From: an uncultured Trichormus sp. | Lineage (GTDB): Bacteria; Cyanobacteriota; Cyanobacteriia; Cyanobacteriales; Nostocaceae | Direction: 5' to 3' | Length of the DNA stretch: 53,469 bases | NCBI GenBank assembly: GCA_936914905.1 | Contig: CAKZGI010000291.1 | Coordinates: 1 to 53,469, forward strand | Shown: in pieces, positions 39,201 through 49,308 of the stretch | Position numbering within the stretch: position 1 is the first letter of the stretch | Layout of the letters: every line of letters starts with the position of its first letter | Translations under genes and position numbers: made by a program | Notes under the pieces: model-generated | Seen by the model: the letters and a program-made list of their open reading frames with translations, nothing else | The model's database searches: none | Told to the model about the DNA's origin: nothing

Positions 39201-39590
39201 TTACTTAATGACTACAGTACCACCAGCTTCAGCGATGCGTTTCTTGATGTCTTCAGCAGCGTCTTTAGCAATACCTTCTTTAACTGGCTTAGGAGCAGCT
39301 TCTACTAAGTCTTTAGCTTCTTTAAGACCTAAACCTGTGATTTCACGGACAATCTTCAGAACTGCAATTTTCTTATCAGCAGGTACAGCTTCAAGAATTG
39401 CATCAAATTCGGTCTTTTCTTCTACAACTTCAGCAGCAGGAGCACCAGGAGGCGCCATCATCATCATGCCACCAGCAGGTGCAGCAGCACTTACACCAAA
39501 AGCTTCTTCAATTTGCTTAACTAATTCAGAAGCTTCCAACAAGGTCAAAGATTTCAATTGTTCTAAAATTTGATCGGTTGCAGCAGACAT
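39201..39590 (-). CDS. rplL: 50S ribosomal protein L7/L12
   Basis: 129 residues. It forms the flexible stalk of the 50S subunit that recruits translation factors. It has the usual two-part structure: an N-terminal dimerisation helix ([20 protein letters not shown]), an Ala/Gly/Pro-rich and Met-rich hinge (about 52-73), and the C-terminal [20 protein letters not shown] and [20 protein letters not shown]. Shine-Dalgarno AGGAG lies 7 bases before the ATG. Last gene of the cluster, followed by a terminator and about 100 bases downstream of rplJ. Confidence 0.97.
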   Translation of the reverse strand: MSAATDQILEQLKSLTLLEASELVKQIEEAFGVSAAAPAGGMMMMAPPGAPAAEVVEEKTEFDAILEAVPADKKIAVLKIVREITGLGLKEAKDLVEAAPKPVKEGIAKDAAEDIKKRIAEAGGTVVIK

Positions 39591-39687
39591 GGATATACTC
39601 CTAAAAAATTTTGATTTTTTTTCTGTCAGTTTTCATTAGTCATTAGTTATTAGTTTTGACTAACAGCGTTGAACTAATGAAAAAGTT

Positions 39688-40239
39688 TCATTCAGCAGCA
39701 GTTTCAGTCCTACCGCCATTTTCTTTATCAGCAACAGCCTGAACAGCGCGAGCTAAGGAACTGGGAACCTCATTGATACCCACAGCAACTTTGGTAGCCA
39801 AAGCGTTGATAGATCCAGCAATTTGCGCCATAAGTTGTTCCTTAGATGGCAAGTCTCCTAAAGCCTTGACATCTGCTTCTTTCAGCAGACGACCGTCCAT
39901 AACACCGCCACGAAGTTCTGTCTTCTTGGAGGTTTTTTGGAATTCTTGGTAAGCCTTAATTGCTGAAGAGAAATCTTCTTTAACTAGCAAAAAGGCAGAC
40001 GAACCTTTTAGTAGTTCTGACAAAGGTTGCCATTTTTCATCTTCCTGAATAGCGATGCCCATAAAGGTGTTTTTAGCCACCTTACAAACAGTGCCACTAG
40101 GACGTAAACGCCGCCTTAAGTCGCTGATTTCTGCAACTGTTAGACCTTGGTAATCAATTACTAGTGCTAAAGTTGACTCGCCCAAAGTTCCTTTGAGGTC
40201 AGCTACTATCTCTTTCTTGTTTTCTAACGTTCGACCCAT
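39688..40239 (-). CDS. rplJ: 50S ribosomal protein L10
   Basis: 183 residues, the stalk base that binds rRNA and holds L7/L12 dimers. [17 protein letters not shown] starts it, with [10 protein letters not shown]-like and [15 protein letters not shown] segments typical of L10. A strong Shine-Dalgarno GGAGGTG is upstream. The spacer upstream carries an L10-leader-like structure (40335-40480), the usual binding site for autoregulation by the L10/L12 complex. Adjacent to rplL. Confidence 0.97.
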   Translation of the reverse strand: MGRTLENKKEIVADLKGTLGESTLALVIDYQGLTVAEISDLRRRLRPSGTVCKVAKNTFMGIAIQEDEKWQPLSELLKGSSAFLLVKEDFSSAIKAYQEFQKTSKKTELRGGVMDGRLLKEADVKALGDLPSKEQLMAQIAGSINALATKVAVGINEVPSSLARAVQAVADKENGGRTETAAE

Positions 40240-40334
40240 TATGTTTTCACCTCCAAGGGGAAAATCTTATTCAGTTATCAGTTATCACTTTTAACTGTTC
40301 ACTGTTTACAGTTGACTGACCTGCAGAAATGAAT

Positions 40335-40480
40335 AAACCCCAGCTATCTTAGCCGGGGTTTTACAGAGGTACTTTTAATGCTGTCGTTCTCACATTGTTG
40401 TTGAGCAAACTTCAGTCAGTTAAAATTAACCTCGGCAGGATCTTAAGCTGTTAGCACCTGCTGTCTCCGGCTTTGCTTAT
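40335..40480 (-). promoter_or_regulatory. L10 leader (rplJL autoregulatory RNA) with hairpin
   Basis: Between rplA and rplJ, read on the minus strand, the segment begins AGCAAAGCCGGAGACAGCAG, contains TTAAGATCCTGCCGAGG and ends in a strong hairpin AAACCCCGGCT/AGCTGGGGTTT with a G-U pair that exists only on the minus-strand RNA. The placement 95 bases ahead of rplJ is where the bacterial L10 leader lies. I recognise the context and general features and not an exact covariance match. Confidence 0.75.
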
Positions 40481-40578
40481 TCAATTTTGGATTTTGAATC
40501 TTGGATTTGAGACTAAAAGTCGATAATTAGGAGAAAATTCACTTCTCTATTTACCAACTCTCAATCTAAAATCTAAAA

Positions 40579-41295
40579 TTATGCAGCTTCAGTCAATTGT
40601 AAATCTCTTAGGGCGCTGATGTCGATTTTAATCGAAGGACCCATGGTGGCAGAGACGTAGAATGTACGCCAGTAACGGCCTTTTGCTCCTGAAGGACGGT
40701 TACGATCAATTGTCTCTTGTAATGCTTTGAGGTTGATTAACAAATCTTCTGGCGCGAAGGATGCCTTACCAAACATAACATGGATAATACCAGTCCGATC
40801 AGCACGGAATTCCAATTTACCCGCTTTGAATTCTGCGATAGCACCAGCAACATCAGTTGTCACTGTACCACCTTTGGGTGATGGCATCAAACCACGAGGA
40901 CCAAGCAATTTACCAAGTTTTGCCACCATTGGCATAACATCAGGTGTGGCAATTAGCTTGTCAAAATCCATCATCCCTTTTTGAATTTGATCAATCAGTT
41001 CTTCTGAACCAGCTATGTCAGCACCTGCATTAGTGGCTTCTGTTACCTTTTCACCTCTAGCGATAACTGCCACACGCACTATTTGTCCTGTACCCTTAGG
41101 CAGTGCTACTGTTGTTCGCAACTGTTGATCTGTATACTTGGGGTCAATTCCTAGCCGGATATGAGCTTCTGCGGCTTCAGTGAATTTAGCCGTTGCTGTC
41201 TCTTTTAACAGAGCCAAAGCTTCTAAGGGTGTATAATCCCGATCTTCTACCTTGTCTTGCAACGCCTGTAAACGGCGTGATATTTTCTTTCCCAT
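40579..41295 (-). CDS. rplA: 50S ribosomal protein L1
   Basis: 238 residues, the L1-stalk protein. It starts [20 protein letters not shown]. The conserved segments [40 protein letters not shown] and [18 protein letters not shown] are all present. AGGAG precedes the ATG. It follows rplK by about 107 bases in the same direction. Confidence 0.97.
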   Translation of the reverse strand: MGKKISRRLQALQDKVEDRDYTPLEALALLKETATAKFTEAAEAHIRLGIDPKYTDQQLRTTVALPKGTGQIVRVAVIARGEKVTEATNAGADIAGSEELIDQIQKGMMDFDKLIATPDVMPMVAKLGKLLGPRGLMPSPKGGTVTTDVAGAIAEFKAGKLEFRADRTGIIHVMFGKASFAPEDLLINLKALQETIDRNRPSGAKGRYWRTFYVSATMGPSIKIDISALRDLQLTEAA

Positions 41296-41402
41296 TTTTT
41301 GCTCCTGGGGTGATATCGAAGTTTCTCACCTCTCCCCCGATACAATTTTTTTATGAGTCAGTTGTCAGTTGTTATGTACTGTCACCTGTCACCTGTCACG
41401 TA

Positions 41403-41828
41403 TTAATCTGTGATAGTAACACCCATGTTCTTAGCTGTTCCTGCCACAATATTCATTGCTGCGTCAATGTCGTTAGCATTGAGGTCAGGAAGTTTGGTTT
41501 GGGCAATTTCCTTTAATTGAGCTTTACTAATACTCCCAACTTTCTTTTTGTTGGGTTCATTAGAGCCTCGTTCAATTTTCGCTGCCTTGCGAATCAAAAC
41601 TGATGCTGGGGGTGTTTTGAGTACAAATGTAAAAGTCCGGTCTTCGAAAACCGAAATTTCTACGGGTATCACCATTCCAGCTTGGTCTGCTGTTTTGGCG
41701 TTGTACTCTTTGCAGAACATCATTATGTTAACGCCGTGTTGACCCAATGCTGGGCCTACTGGCGGTGCTGGGTTGGCTTTTCCAGCATTCAGGGCCAGTT
41801 TAATGACCGCTACTACTTTCTTCGCCAT
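41403..41828 (-). CDS. rplK: 50S ribosomal protein L11
   Basis: 141 residues of the usual length. It binds the GTPase-centre rRNA. It has [20 protein letters not shown] and [20 protein letters not shown], typical of L11, and the C-terminal [20 protein letters not shown]. It begins 6 bases after the nusG stop, so the two are translationally coupled. Confidence 0.97.
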   Translation of the reverse strand: MAKKVVAVIKLALNAGKANPAPPVGPALGQHGVNIMMFCKEYNAKTADQAGMVIPVEISVFEDRTFTFVLKTPPASVLIRKAAKIERGSNEPNKKKVGSISKAQLKEIAQTKLPDLNANDIDAAMNIVAGTAKNMGVTITD

Positions 41829-41834
41829 TTGGAT

Positions 41835-42464
41835 TTAGCTCTGTTTTTCTACCTGATTAAATTCCAATTCTACTGGTGTATCTCGTCCAAAAATAGAGAG
41901 CAGAGCTTTTAGCTTACTCCGTTCTGGCGAAACTTCAATCACCTCGCCTTCAAAGTCCTTAAATGGACCAGAAAGTACCATTATCTTATCACCTGTAGCC
42001 ATATCAATTTTGACTACTGGCTCTTGTTCACTGGTTTGTTTGAATATACGTTCTACTTCTGAGTTGCTCAGGGGTACTGGTTTAACGTGACCCCGACCCT
42101 TGCCGGTACCACGTTTTTGTTCTGCTCCCACAAAGTTAATTACATGAGTAGTGTTGCGTACCACCTGCCAGGTGTCATCATTCAACATCATCCGCACCAG
42201 CACATAACCAGGAAAGACTTTCTCTTCCGAGGGCTGGCGTTTACCATCCTTACGGATTTTTACCGTTGGTGTGTGGGGGATTTCCACTTGAATGATTTTG
42301 TCAGCAACATCAAAGGTTTGGATGCGCTGCTCTAAGTTTGTCTTCACGCGCTTTTCACAACCAGAGGCTACTTGCACCGCATACCAGCGGGCTTCTTTTA
42401 TCGCTGCTTCGAGTGCTTCCTCTGACTGTAAAGCATCCCGTGGTTCGTCTGTTGCAGAAGTCAT
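41835..42464 (-). CDS. nusG: Transcription antitermination factor NusG
   Basis: 209 residues from the ATG at 42464, which overlaps the secE stop by one base; a longer in-frame start at 42488 is less likely. NusG/Spt5 proteins bind RNA polymerase and aid elongation and transcription-translation coupling. The NGN domain (WYAVQVASGCEKRVKTNLEQ, then FPGYVLVRMMLND) and the C-terminal KOW motif (KIMVLSGPFKDFEGEVIEV) are intact. Between secE and rplK in the conserved secE-nusG-rplKA order. Confidence 0.97.
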   Translation of the reverse strand: MTSATDEPRDALQSEEALEAAIKEARWYAVQVASGCEKRVKTNLEQRIQTFDVADKIIQVEIPHTPTVKIRKDGKRQPSEEKVFPGYVLVRMMLNDDTWQVVRNTTHVINFVGAEQKRGTGKGRGHVKPVPLSNSEVERIFKQTSEQEPVVKIDMATGDKIMVLSGPFKDFEGEVIEVSPERSKLKALLSIFGRDTPVELEFNQVEKQS

Positions 42465-42694
42465 CAGAATACCTGTTTTGCTGCCCAAGCAAACAATCCA
42501 TCGACCAAATATATCAAAGATGCGGAGAGTGTCACCATTAATAACACAGCTGCTGATTCACTCACCAACTGCTTCCGACTGGGCCAAACCACTTTTTCAA
42601 GTTCTTCTTTTGTTCCTTGGAAGAAATTGTTTAAGCTAAACCCATTTCCGGTTTCTGGCATTTCTGCTTCGTTTTTCTTGGCCACGGTCGTCAT
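42464..42694 (-). CDS. secE: Preprotein translocase subunit SecE
   Basis: 76 residues with one C-terminal membrane helix (LVSESAAVLLMVTLSASLIY). SecE stabilises the SecYEG channel in plasma and thylakoid membranes. KEELEKVVWPSRKQL is the conserved amphipathic region before the helix. Its TGA overlaps the nusG ATG by one base. Confidence 0.94.
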   Translation of the reverse strand: MTTVAKKNEAEMPETGNGFSLNNFFQGTKEELEKVVWPSRKQLVSESAAVLLMVTLSASLIYLVDGLFAWAAKQVF

Positions 42695-43226
42695 ACTCCC
42701 CGTTTCTTACATAGCTACAGTTCATAATGCCATACCAAAATATGGACATTATATTTGTACTGATGATTCATGAATCATCCCTTCTGAGTAAGGCTTTCGC
42801 AAAGCTAAACCTTCTCACAGGCGAACTGCTCGCCTATACTATCCCTAATCCTATTTTGGGGGACACTGGGACTAAATTTACCCTTATCCTTTATGACTGT
42901 TTATTATCAACCATGTTTTCTTGCTCTTATACGTAAGTTTAAGTTTTTTTATAGCGATTAACGCTTCTTTCTTGTAGTAGCAGGACTTTCACCCTTTGGT
43001 TTGATAGTCAGTCTTATGTTGGATGTTGAGGATAAAAGTATTGAATAATTTGAACACCTTGTTATTTTGCACCAAGGTTTACAGCGTTAACCTATCTTAT
43101 GGAAACAAGAAAGCTGCAAGTAAAAAATAATTACGCCCGAAATAATCAACGCTGGATGCTATTTTAGCAGATGCTATTTTAGCAGCAGATGCGTTTTTGT
43201 TTCGGGCTATATTTTTTGCTTTTGAG
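42695..43226. other. Spacer between tRNA-Trp and secE
   Basis: No gene is convincing. A palindromic repeat (TTTCGCAAAGCTAAACC to GGCGAACTGCTCGCC region, about 42770-42850) interrupts it and a short plus-strand frame there lacks coding features. It should contain the secE promoter. Confidence 0.5.
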
Positions 43227-43299
43227 CGCGCCCTGGAGGACTTGAACCCCCGACATCAGGTTTTGGAGACCTGCGTTCTACCAACTGAACTAAGAGCGC
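43227..43299 (-). tRNA. trnW: tRNA-Trp (CCA anticodon)
   Basis: 73 nt on the minus strand. The acceptor stem GCGCTCT pairs with AGGGCGC, followed by discriminator G. The D-arm TTAGTTCAGTTGG, the anticodon arm with CTCCAAA (anticodon CCA) and the T-arm GGGGGTTCAAGTCCTCC are present. The 3' CCA is not encoded. It lies between rplS and secE. Confidence 0.96.
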
Positions 43300-43387
43300 A
43301 CAAGCTGTCTTTGTTTCAGTGATTGCGCTGAACTTTTTTAGTCTAACACAACTTCTTTGTGATTGAAATTTAATTTTTCAGAAAAAC

Positions 43388-43412
43388 CAAATTAGCGGCA
43401 GATGCCGCTTAT
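43388..43412 (-). terminator. Terminator after rplS
   Basis: AGCGGC/GCCGCT hairpin with a 4-base loop, read on the minus strand into TTTGGTTTTT. It lies just downstream of rplS and upstream of the tRNA. Moderate strength. Confidence 0.6.
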
Positions 43413-43447
43413 AGATTGAAATTCCTCTCCTGCTAGGACAGAGTGAA

Positions 43448-43810
43448 TCACAGGGCGCGGTCAAACCGTTGCTTAATCCGGGTGGCCTTACCGACGCGAT
43501 CGCGCAAATAATATAGTTTAGCGCGTCTTACTCTACCACGACGCAAGACTTTGATGTTATCAATACGAGGAGAGTGCAACAAAAATACACGCTCAACCCC
43601 AACACCTTGAAAAACGCGACGGACGGTGATTGTTTCATTGATTCCACCATTGCGTTTAGCGATTACCACTCCTTCATAGGGTTGGACGCGGAATTTTTCG
43701 CCTTCCTTAATTTTGACTCCTACCCGTACTGTATCACCTACATAAATGTCAGGTAGGTCGGATTTGATGTGTTCCGCTTCTATGGAACTGATAATCTCTT
43801 GAGCGTTCAT
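43448..43810 (-). CDS. rplS: 50S ribosomal protein L19
   Basis: 120 residues. It sits at the 30S-50S interface. It begins [20 protein letters not shown], and contains [51 protein letters not shown] and a C-terminal [20 protein letters not shown] typical of L19. Upstream in transcription of tRNA-Trp and secE, with an apparent weak terminator between. Confidence 0.97.
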   Translation of the reverse strand: MNAQEIISSIEAEHIKSDLPDIYVGDTVRVGVKIKEGEKFRVQPYEGVVIAKRNGGINETITVRRVFQGVGVERVFLLHSPRIDNIKVLRRGRVRRAKLYYLRDRVGKATRIKQRFDRAL

Positions 43811-44805
43811 AATCTTTTAATTTCCTGAAAAAAACCCACGATCACCAATCATAAATCTATAACTGCCTGAGAGTCCAGATATTTAAGATTGTTGATTTTT
43901 TTCTGGTGTGTGTAACCAGTTAAAGATTCTTGCTTCCTTCCACTATAGTTTTGCTACTACGGTACAGATAGAAGTATGCATGAATAATACTGTGTATTAG
44001 CCTAGAATCTAGGGTTTAAGCCATTACTCTGAGATGCTTGACTACGCTGCGCTACGTACCCTGCGGAAAGCAAGCTACAGCATGACTTTTCAAACATCCT
44101 CTTATCAGTTTTTAAATTTGTTGAATTTATTTATGCTGGATGTGATTTTAATTGCCATATTTTTTGTAAAAAATGTAAGCATTCAGCTATCAGCAGTCAG
44201 TTCTTTCAGGCTAACGCCAAAAATATCTATTTGATAATTAACCAATTTCTCAAACATTCTGACTCCTGAATTCTTACGGAAAAATACTACATTGAATTAA
44301 ATAAGCCTGATTATTTTTATTTAATAGACCTCCTGCAGAATTAACTTTATGTTATAAAAGGGGGTTATCTTTGTTTTAGCTAAAAGTTAGAGTTACACGG
44401 TTATGTTTGAATTAGCCAGCGCAAAGAACACCAAAAATACATAAAATCTAATACTCTCTATCATACCACGGAAACAATTTTGCAAGAGGTCTAATCTAGA
44501 CCAGAGAATTAAATCCAATAACAATATACTTCTCTAGGAACAGAAAAAATATAATAAAGCTGTATATGATAGAGCAGAAATAGAAATTTCCATCACATAC
44601 AACTTATGAATAAGGGACATGATACCTAGTCAGTCCTATAAGTTGGAAGTAGTCAAGGCTAATGGAAAAATCGTGGATAAAATACTCGTTTTTTTAATTA
44701 GTCTGTCACTTCAATAACATATTACTTGCTTACTTCTCTTCATTTACATTTCTTGCCTTTTAAATTGGTAGGAGTAGTTGTAAAAATTTAACACGTGTTT
44801 TCAAG
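43811..44805. other. Long spacer with MITE copy 3, no gene
   Basis: Contains a short repeat near 44037-44080 (TACGCTGCGCTACGTACCC), then MITE copy 3. The plus-strand frame 44034-44234 begins inside the repeat and is not a credible gene. The glycosyltransferase promoter should lie near 44750. Confidence 0.5.
44326..44492. mobile_element. MITE, copy 3 of 3
   Basis: Same element as at 2701 and 26104, with AGACCTCCTGCAGAATTAA at the left end, flanked by AAT on both sides. AAT and ATT both fit an A-N-T duplication. Confidence 0.85.
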
Positions 44806-45867
44806 ATGATGCGAATAATACATATATTGAACCATGTTCAAGAAATTGGAAATGGAATTGTCAACGTAGCCATAGATTTAGCCTGTTTACAGGCCAAGAC
44901 TGGTGATGATGTAGCAGTAATATCTGGTGGGGGAGAATATGAAATTTTATTGGATAAATTTGGTGTTAAACACCACAAGATAAACCAAAATCGTCAGCCA
45001 ATAAATATTGTACAAGCAGCATTATCTTTTCGGGAAGTTATACAAAAATTTCAGCCTGATATTGTTCATGCCCACATGATGACTGGAATAGTTTTAGCTA
45101 GTATTTTGAGATTCAGAAATAAGTATGCTTTAGTTTCCACAGTACACAATGAATTTCAGCGTGCTAGTTTATTGATGGGTTTGGCAGATAGGGTAATTGC
45201 TGTTAGTAAGGCCGTGCAAATTTCGATGATGCAACGTGGTATACCAGAGAATAAATTACGGGTAGTACGGAATGGTACTTTGGGAAGTCCCCGCACAAGG
45301 CAAATCTCAGATTATCAACCTTTAAAATTACAACAACCTGCGATCACCACTGTAGCAGGTATGTATAAGCGTAAAGGTATAAATGAGTTAATTACTGCTT
45401 TTGAAAAAATTGCCTTAGACTTTCCCACAGCACATCTTTATTTAGTGGGAGATGGACCAGATAGAGAGATATTTAAAGAACAAGCAAAATCAACTGGCGT
45501 AGGCGATCAGATTCATTTTGAAGGTTTTCAAACAGAGCCACAACGTTATTTATTAGCTTGTGATATTTTCGTTCTGGCTTCTCATCGAGATCCATGTCCC
45601 TTAGTGATTTCAGAAGCAAGGGAGGCTGGTATTGCTATTATTGCTACAGAAATAGACGGTATCCCAGAAGCTTTGGACAATGGAAAAGCTGGGGTTTTAG
45701 TACCAGCTAAAGATAGTCAAGCTTTAGCTGAAGCATTAGTAAATTTATTAAGTAATCCAGACAAATTGCAAGGTTGGAAACATCGCGCACAGGAAAATTT
45801 AGAACTGCTTAATGTTGTCCGTGTGTATCACGAAACTTTAGCAGTATATCAAGAATTAGTGAATTAA
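44806..45867 (+). CDS. Family 4 glycosyltransferase (GT-B)
   Basis: 353 residues, two Rossmann-like lobes. It begins MMRIIHILNHVQEIGNGIVN and has FQPDIVHAHMMTG in the first lobe. The second lobe contains AGMYKRKGINELITAFEKI, LYLVGDGPDREIFK and the sugar-nucleotide-binding Glu region ISEAREAGIAIIATEIDG (E-x7-E). It transfers a sugar from a nucleotide donor in the cytosol, likely onto an exopolysaccharide or glycolipid. The acceptor is unknown. It stands alone. Confidence 0.9.
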   Translation: MMRIIHILNHVQEIGNGIVNVAIDLACLQAKTGDDVAVISGGGEYEILLDKFGVKHHKINQNRQPINIVQAALSFREVIQKFQPDIVHAHMMTGIVLASILRFRNKYALVSTVHNEFQRASLLMGLADRVIAVSKAVQISMMQRGIPENKLRVVRNGTLGSPRTRQISDYQPLKLQQPAITTVAGMYKRKGINELITAFEKIALDFPTAHLYLVGDGPDREIFKEQAKSTGVGDQIHFEGFQTEPQRYLLACDIFVLASHRDPCPLVISEAREAGIAIIATEIDGIPEALDNGKAGVLVPAKDSQALAEALVNLLSNPDKLQGWKHRAQENLELLNVVRVYHETLAVYQELVN

Positions 45868-45981
45868 ATTGGTAGGAATTCAGGAATCAGAATATTTGAG
45901 GAATTGATTAATTATCAATAGGTATTTCTGGCTTTAGCCTGAAAAAGCTGACTGCTGATAGATGAATTCTTAATTAAATTG

Positions 45982-46014
45982 AGATCCCCGGCTTCTTAAA
46001 GAAATCAGGGATCT
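45982..46014. terminator. Probable bidirectional terminator
   Basis: A 16-bp imperfect stem (AGATCCCCGGCTTCTT with its partner, two mismatches) lies between the convergent glycosyltransferase and RND permease genes. A T-rich stretch follows on both sides. Confidence 0.6.
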
Positions 46015-46032
46015 TATTTCTAAATTCCTAAA

Positions 46033-49000
46033 TTATGCCTTGTTGAAATTTCTCTTCCAGATACGGTATTTGATAAATACAGATTTTGCCCAACGTCCAC
46101 TAATGAAATCATGGAGCAGAGTATAAAAACAGGGGATAATAAACAGAGTAAGCATTGTTGCTAAAGACAACCCAGAAAATACAACTACACCCAAAGGTTG
46201 GAGAAACTCTGAACCTTCACCAATTCCTAAAGCCAGGGGAAACATACCCAAAACTGTGGTAATTGTTGTCATTAAAATAGGGCGTAAACGTTGAGGTGCT
46301 GCTTTTAAAATGGCGGTGCGACGGTCAACTCTTTCTCGTTCTCGAATTTGATTTGCTAACTCCACCATAATAATGGCGTTATTAACCACAATACCTACTA
46401 ACAAAACTGCACCGACAACGATAGTAGCACCAATAGCAGTTCCCGTGATATAAAGCCCAAAAATACCTCCTGCTAATGCCAGAGGAATGGTCAACAGAAT
46501 TACTAAAGGATCAATGAGGGAATTATATTGTACAGCCATCACCACAAAGACTAAAAAGATTGCTAAACCTCCCAACAGTTGTAGTGATTTTTGTAGTTCT
46601 TGATTAGATTCCGCTGTTGCACTGGGTAAAAGACTTACACCTTGAGGGAAATTTGCATTTTTGAGAACTTGATCAACTTGATCTAATGCTTGACTAAGAC
46701 TTGCTCCTTCTGCCAAATTACCAGCTATTAAAAAGACTTGACGCTGATTAATCCGTTGAATTTCTCCTGGTGCTTTACCTTCGGCAATTGTCGCTACATC
46801 ACTCAACCGAACTTGTTTATTACCTTCTACAAATAAAGGTAATCTCTCTAACTGGGAAGTTGTTTGTACTGAAGCTTCATCTAACTTAACTCGCACATCT
46901 ACCAAACGGTTATTGCGTTGCAGTTGGGTGGGTACGCTACCTATAATGGCAGTCTGAATTGTTTTGCCAATATCTTGAGTATTTAAACCGACATTAGCCA
47001 CTCGTTCCCAGTCAGGTAAAATATGGATTTCTGGTTGAGTTACATCTGCATCAGGACGGAATCTAACTGAGGTAACTTTTTCTTCTAAAGTTTTTAATAA
47101 AGCACGACCTGCTTTTTCTAAAGTGTCTGAGTTATTTCCCTGGAGAATTATGTCAACGTCAGCACCGCGAGTAGGGGAGTTGTTAAGAATTAAACCCCGC
47201 ACTTGACCAGGGGCTAAACGGAGGCGAATATCTACTAGGTTTAGCTTAGTAAATTCTTTGGTGACACGCTCAACATAACTCTCTATATCTGTTTTTGGTT
47301 TGAGGGTAATGGTGCTGGAACTTCGCAGGGGATTAGCGGTACTATTGCTACCAAAGAGAAAACCACCTACTGTAGAGAACGCATATTCTGTTTCTGGTTG
47401 CTGATGGAGAATGTGATCTACAGCCCTCATGACTTTTTGATTAGTTTCTAGAGGTGTACCGGGGGGAAATTGAGCTATTAAGCTAACTTGTCCGGTGTTG
47501 ATGGGGGGGAAAATTTCTTGGGGAAGTTGAGGAGCCATCCACCAACTACCAACACCTAATATAATAGTAGTGATCGCAATAGTTAATAACCGCCAGCGTA
47601 ATATCCTAGCTAAAAAACCACCATATAATCTTGTAGTGGCTTCAAAACGGTGATTAAACTCGCGGAAAAACCAAAAATTACCTAGAGAACTAGAAACTGG
47701 TAAAGCTAACAGTCGAGATGTCAGCATGGGGACAACAGTAACAGCAATGAGAATTGAAGCTGCTACCGCAAAACTGATGGTGAGAATTAACTCATTAAAG
47801 AGTAATGAGATAAAATCACCAATCAGCAAAAATGGTAATACTGCTACCAAGTTTGTACTTGTAGAAGCTACTAAAGCTGATTCTACTTCTCTACTGCTTT
47901 GTTCTGCCTGTTGAATAATTAAGGCAGTTGGTAATTTTGATGTTTGATTTTGTAATCTTGACTGATTAATTCCCTCGGCAATATTTTCTAACATGACGAT
48001 GGAATTATCAACGACAATTCCCACACCCAAGGCTAAACCACCCAAACTAAAAATATTCAGGGATAAACCGAATATTCCCATGAAAATAAGATCTGTTAAA
48101 AATGCTAGCGGAATAGCCAGAACAATAATTAAAGTTTGCCTTAGAGAACCTAGAAACAGAAAAACAGCTATAGCTGCTAAACCTGAACCAATCAATCCAG
48201 AATAACTAACATTAGCCAGAGAACTGCGGATAAATATTGATTCATCTAAAGTGGATGTGAGAGTTGCTTCAGCAGGAATTACACCAGCTCCTTTAAGTTT
48301 TTCTAAACGTTTTTTTACACCATCAACAACATTTACAGTATTAGCATCTGGCTGTTTTTGAATACTGACTTTAACTGCTTCTTGACCATCGAGTAAGACA
48401 TGAACACGTTGTTGTTCTGAACCATCAATAACTTGGGCAAAGTCACGCAAATAAACACGATTTTCAAGATTAGAATTAGGCGCAGATACTTTAAAGGAAA
48501 TATTGTTAATTTCCTCAGCATTCTGGAAGCTTCCCATGGTGCGGATTAAAGGTTCAGAATTTGGACCTAGAATCCTTCCTCCAGAAATATCTTGGTTACG
48601 GTTTTGCAGTTGATTTAATACATCTGTCAAACCAATACCAATAGATTGGAGACGATCTAAATCAACATTTACCCTAACTTCTTCCTTAACTCCTCCTGAT
48701 ACATCTACTACTGCTACTCCTGGTAATACACCCAATTCACGAGCTAATTCTTCTTCTGCAAAAACCCGCAAGTCAACAGCTTTGAGAGTAGGTGAAGTAA
48801 GTGCGAATTCATAAACAGGTGATTGGGAAGGATCTACTTTAAATAAACGTGGTTCTGTAATAGTGTCTGGTAATCTGTTTCTGGATCGATTAAAGGTTGC
48901 TGTAGTATCATTTAAGGCTTGGTCAATATTTCCTCCTGGTTGAAAATACAAATCTAAACTGACTTGTCCTTCACGAGTGCGGGAAAAAACTTGAATTACA

Positions 49001-49251
49001 CCTTCTGTTGCAGAAAAAGCTTCTTCTAGAGGTTTGGTAACTTCATCAATTGCTACTTCTGGAGAAATTCCTGGTGCTTCTATCCTCACACTAATTCGGG
49101 GATAAGTAATAGATGGAAGTAAATCCACGGGTAAACGAATGATGAAAAATACGCCCATAACAATTACAGCTAAGGTCAGTATGAGAGTACCGATATGCTG
49201 ATGGATAGAAATGGCGCTGATACTAAAGCCGTTGTTGTTTGTTATTTGCAT
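46033..49251 (-). CDS. RND-family efflux permease (AcrB/HAE1 type)
   Basis: About 1072 residues. The ATG at 49251 (MQITNNNGFS) is preferred; the longer frame begins with a TTG in repeat sequence. Twelve membrane helices are expected, with the first near residues 22-42 and large periplasmic loops after TM1 and TM7. RND motifs include SPEVAIDEVTKPLEEAFSAT near the N-terminus, GIVVDNSIVMLENIAEG in TM4 and GIVVNNAIIMVELANQIRER in TM10. It pumps drugs, lipids or metals out across the envelope using the proton gradient. The partner is the adaptor just upstream. No porin gene is near. Confidence 0.93.
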   Translation of the reverse strand: MQITNNNGFSISAISIHQHIGTLILTLAVIVMGVFFIIRLPVDLLPSITYPRISVRIEAPGISPEVAIDEVTKPLEEAFSATEGVIQVFSRTREGQVSLDLYFQPGGNIDQALNDTTATFNRSRNRLPDTITEPRLFKVDPSQSPVYEFALTSPTLKAVDLRVFAEEELARELGVLPGVAVVDVSGGVKEEVRVNVDLDRLQSIGIGLTDVLNQLQNRNQDISGGRILGPNSEPLIRTMGSFQNAEEINNISFKVSAPNSNLENRVYLRDFAQVIDGSEQQRVHVLLDGQEAVKVSIQKQPDANTVNVVDGVKKRLEKLKGAGVIPAEATLTSTLDESIFIRSSLANVSYSGLIGSGLAAIAVFLFLGSLRQTLIIVLAIPLAFLTDLIFMGIFGLSLNIFSLGGLALGVGIVVDNSIVMLENIAEGINQSRLQNQTSKLPTALIIQQAEQSSREVESALVASTSTNLVAVLPFLLIGDFISLLFNELILTISFAVAASILIAVTVVPMLTSRLLALPVSSSLGNFWFFREFNHRFEATTRLYGGFLARILRWRLLTIAITTIILGVGSWWMAPQLPQEIFPPINTGQVSLIAQFPPGTPLETNQKVMRAVDHILHQQPETEYAFSTVGGFLFGSNSTANPLRSSSTITLKPKTDIESYVERVTKEFTKLNLVDIRLRLAPGQVRGLILNNSPTRGADVDIILQGNNSDTLEKAGRALLKTLEEKVTSVRFRPDADVTQPEIHILPDWERVANVGLNTQDIGKTIQTAIIGSVPTQLQRNNRLVDVRVKLDEASVQTTSQLERLPLFVEGNKQVRLSDVATIAEGKAPGEIQRINQRQVFLIAGNLAEGASLSQALDQVDQVLKNANFPQGVSLLPSATAESNQELQKSLQLLGGLAIFLVFVVMAVQYNSLIDPLVILLTIPLALAGGIFGLYITGTAIGATIVVGAVLLVGIVVNNAIIMVELANQIRERERVDRRTAILKAAPQRLRPILMTTITTVLGMFPLALGIGEGSEFLQPLGVVVFSGLSLATMLTLFIIPCFYTLLHDFISGRWAKSVFIKYRIWKRNFNKA

Positions 49252-49308
49252 ATTTACCAATTCAAAATTCAAACTGTATATTATAAATTAGCTCTTGCTT
49301 AACACCAC

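Noticed and set aside
44034-44234. Plus-strand 66-codon frame before the glycosyltransferase
   Set aside because: It starts within a dispersed repeat and has no ribosome-binding site or conserved sequence.
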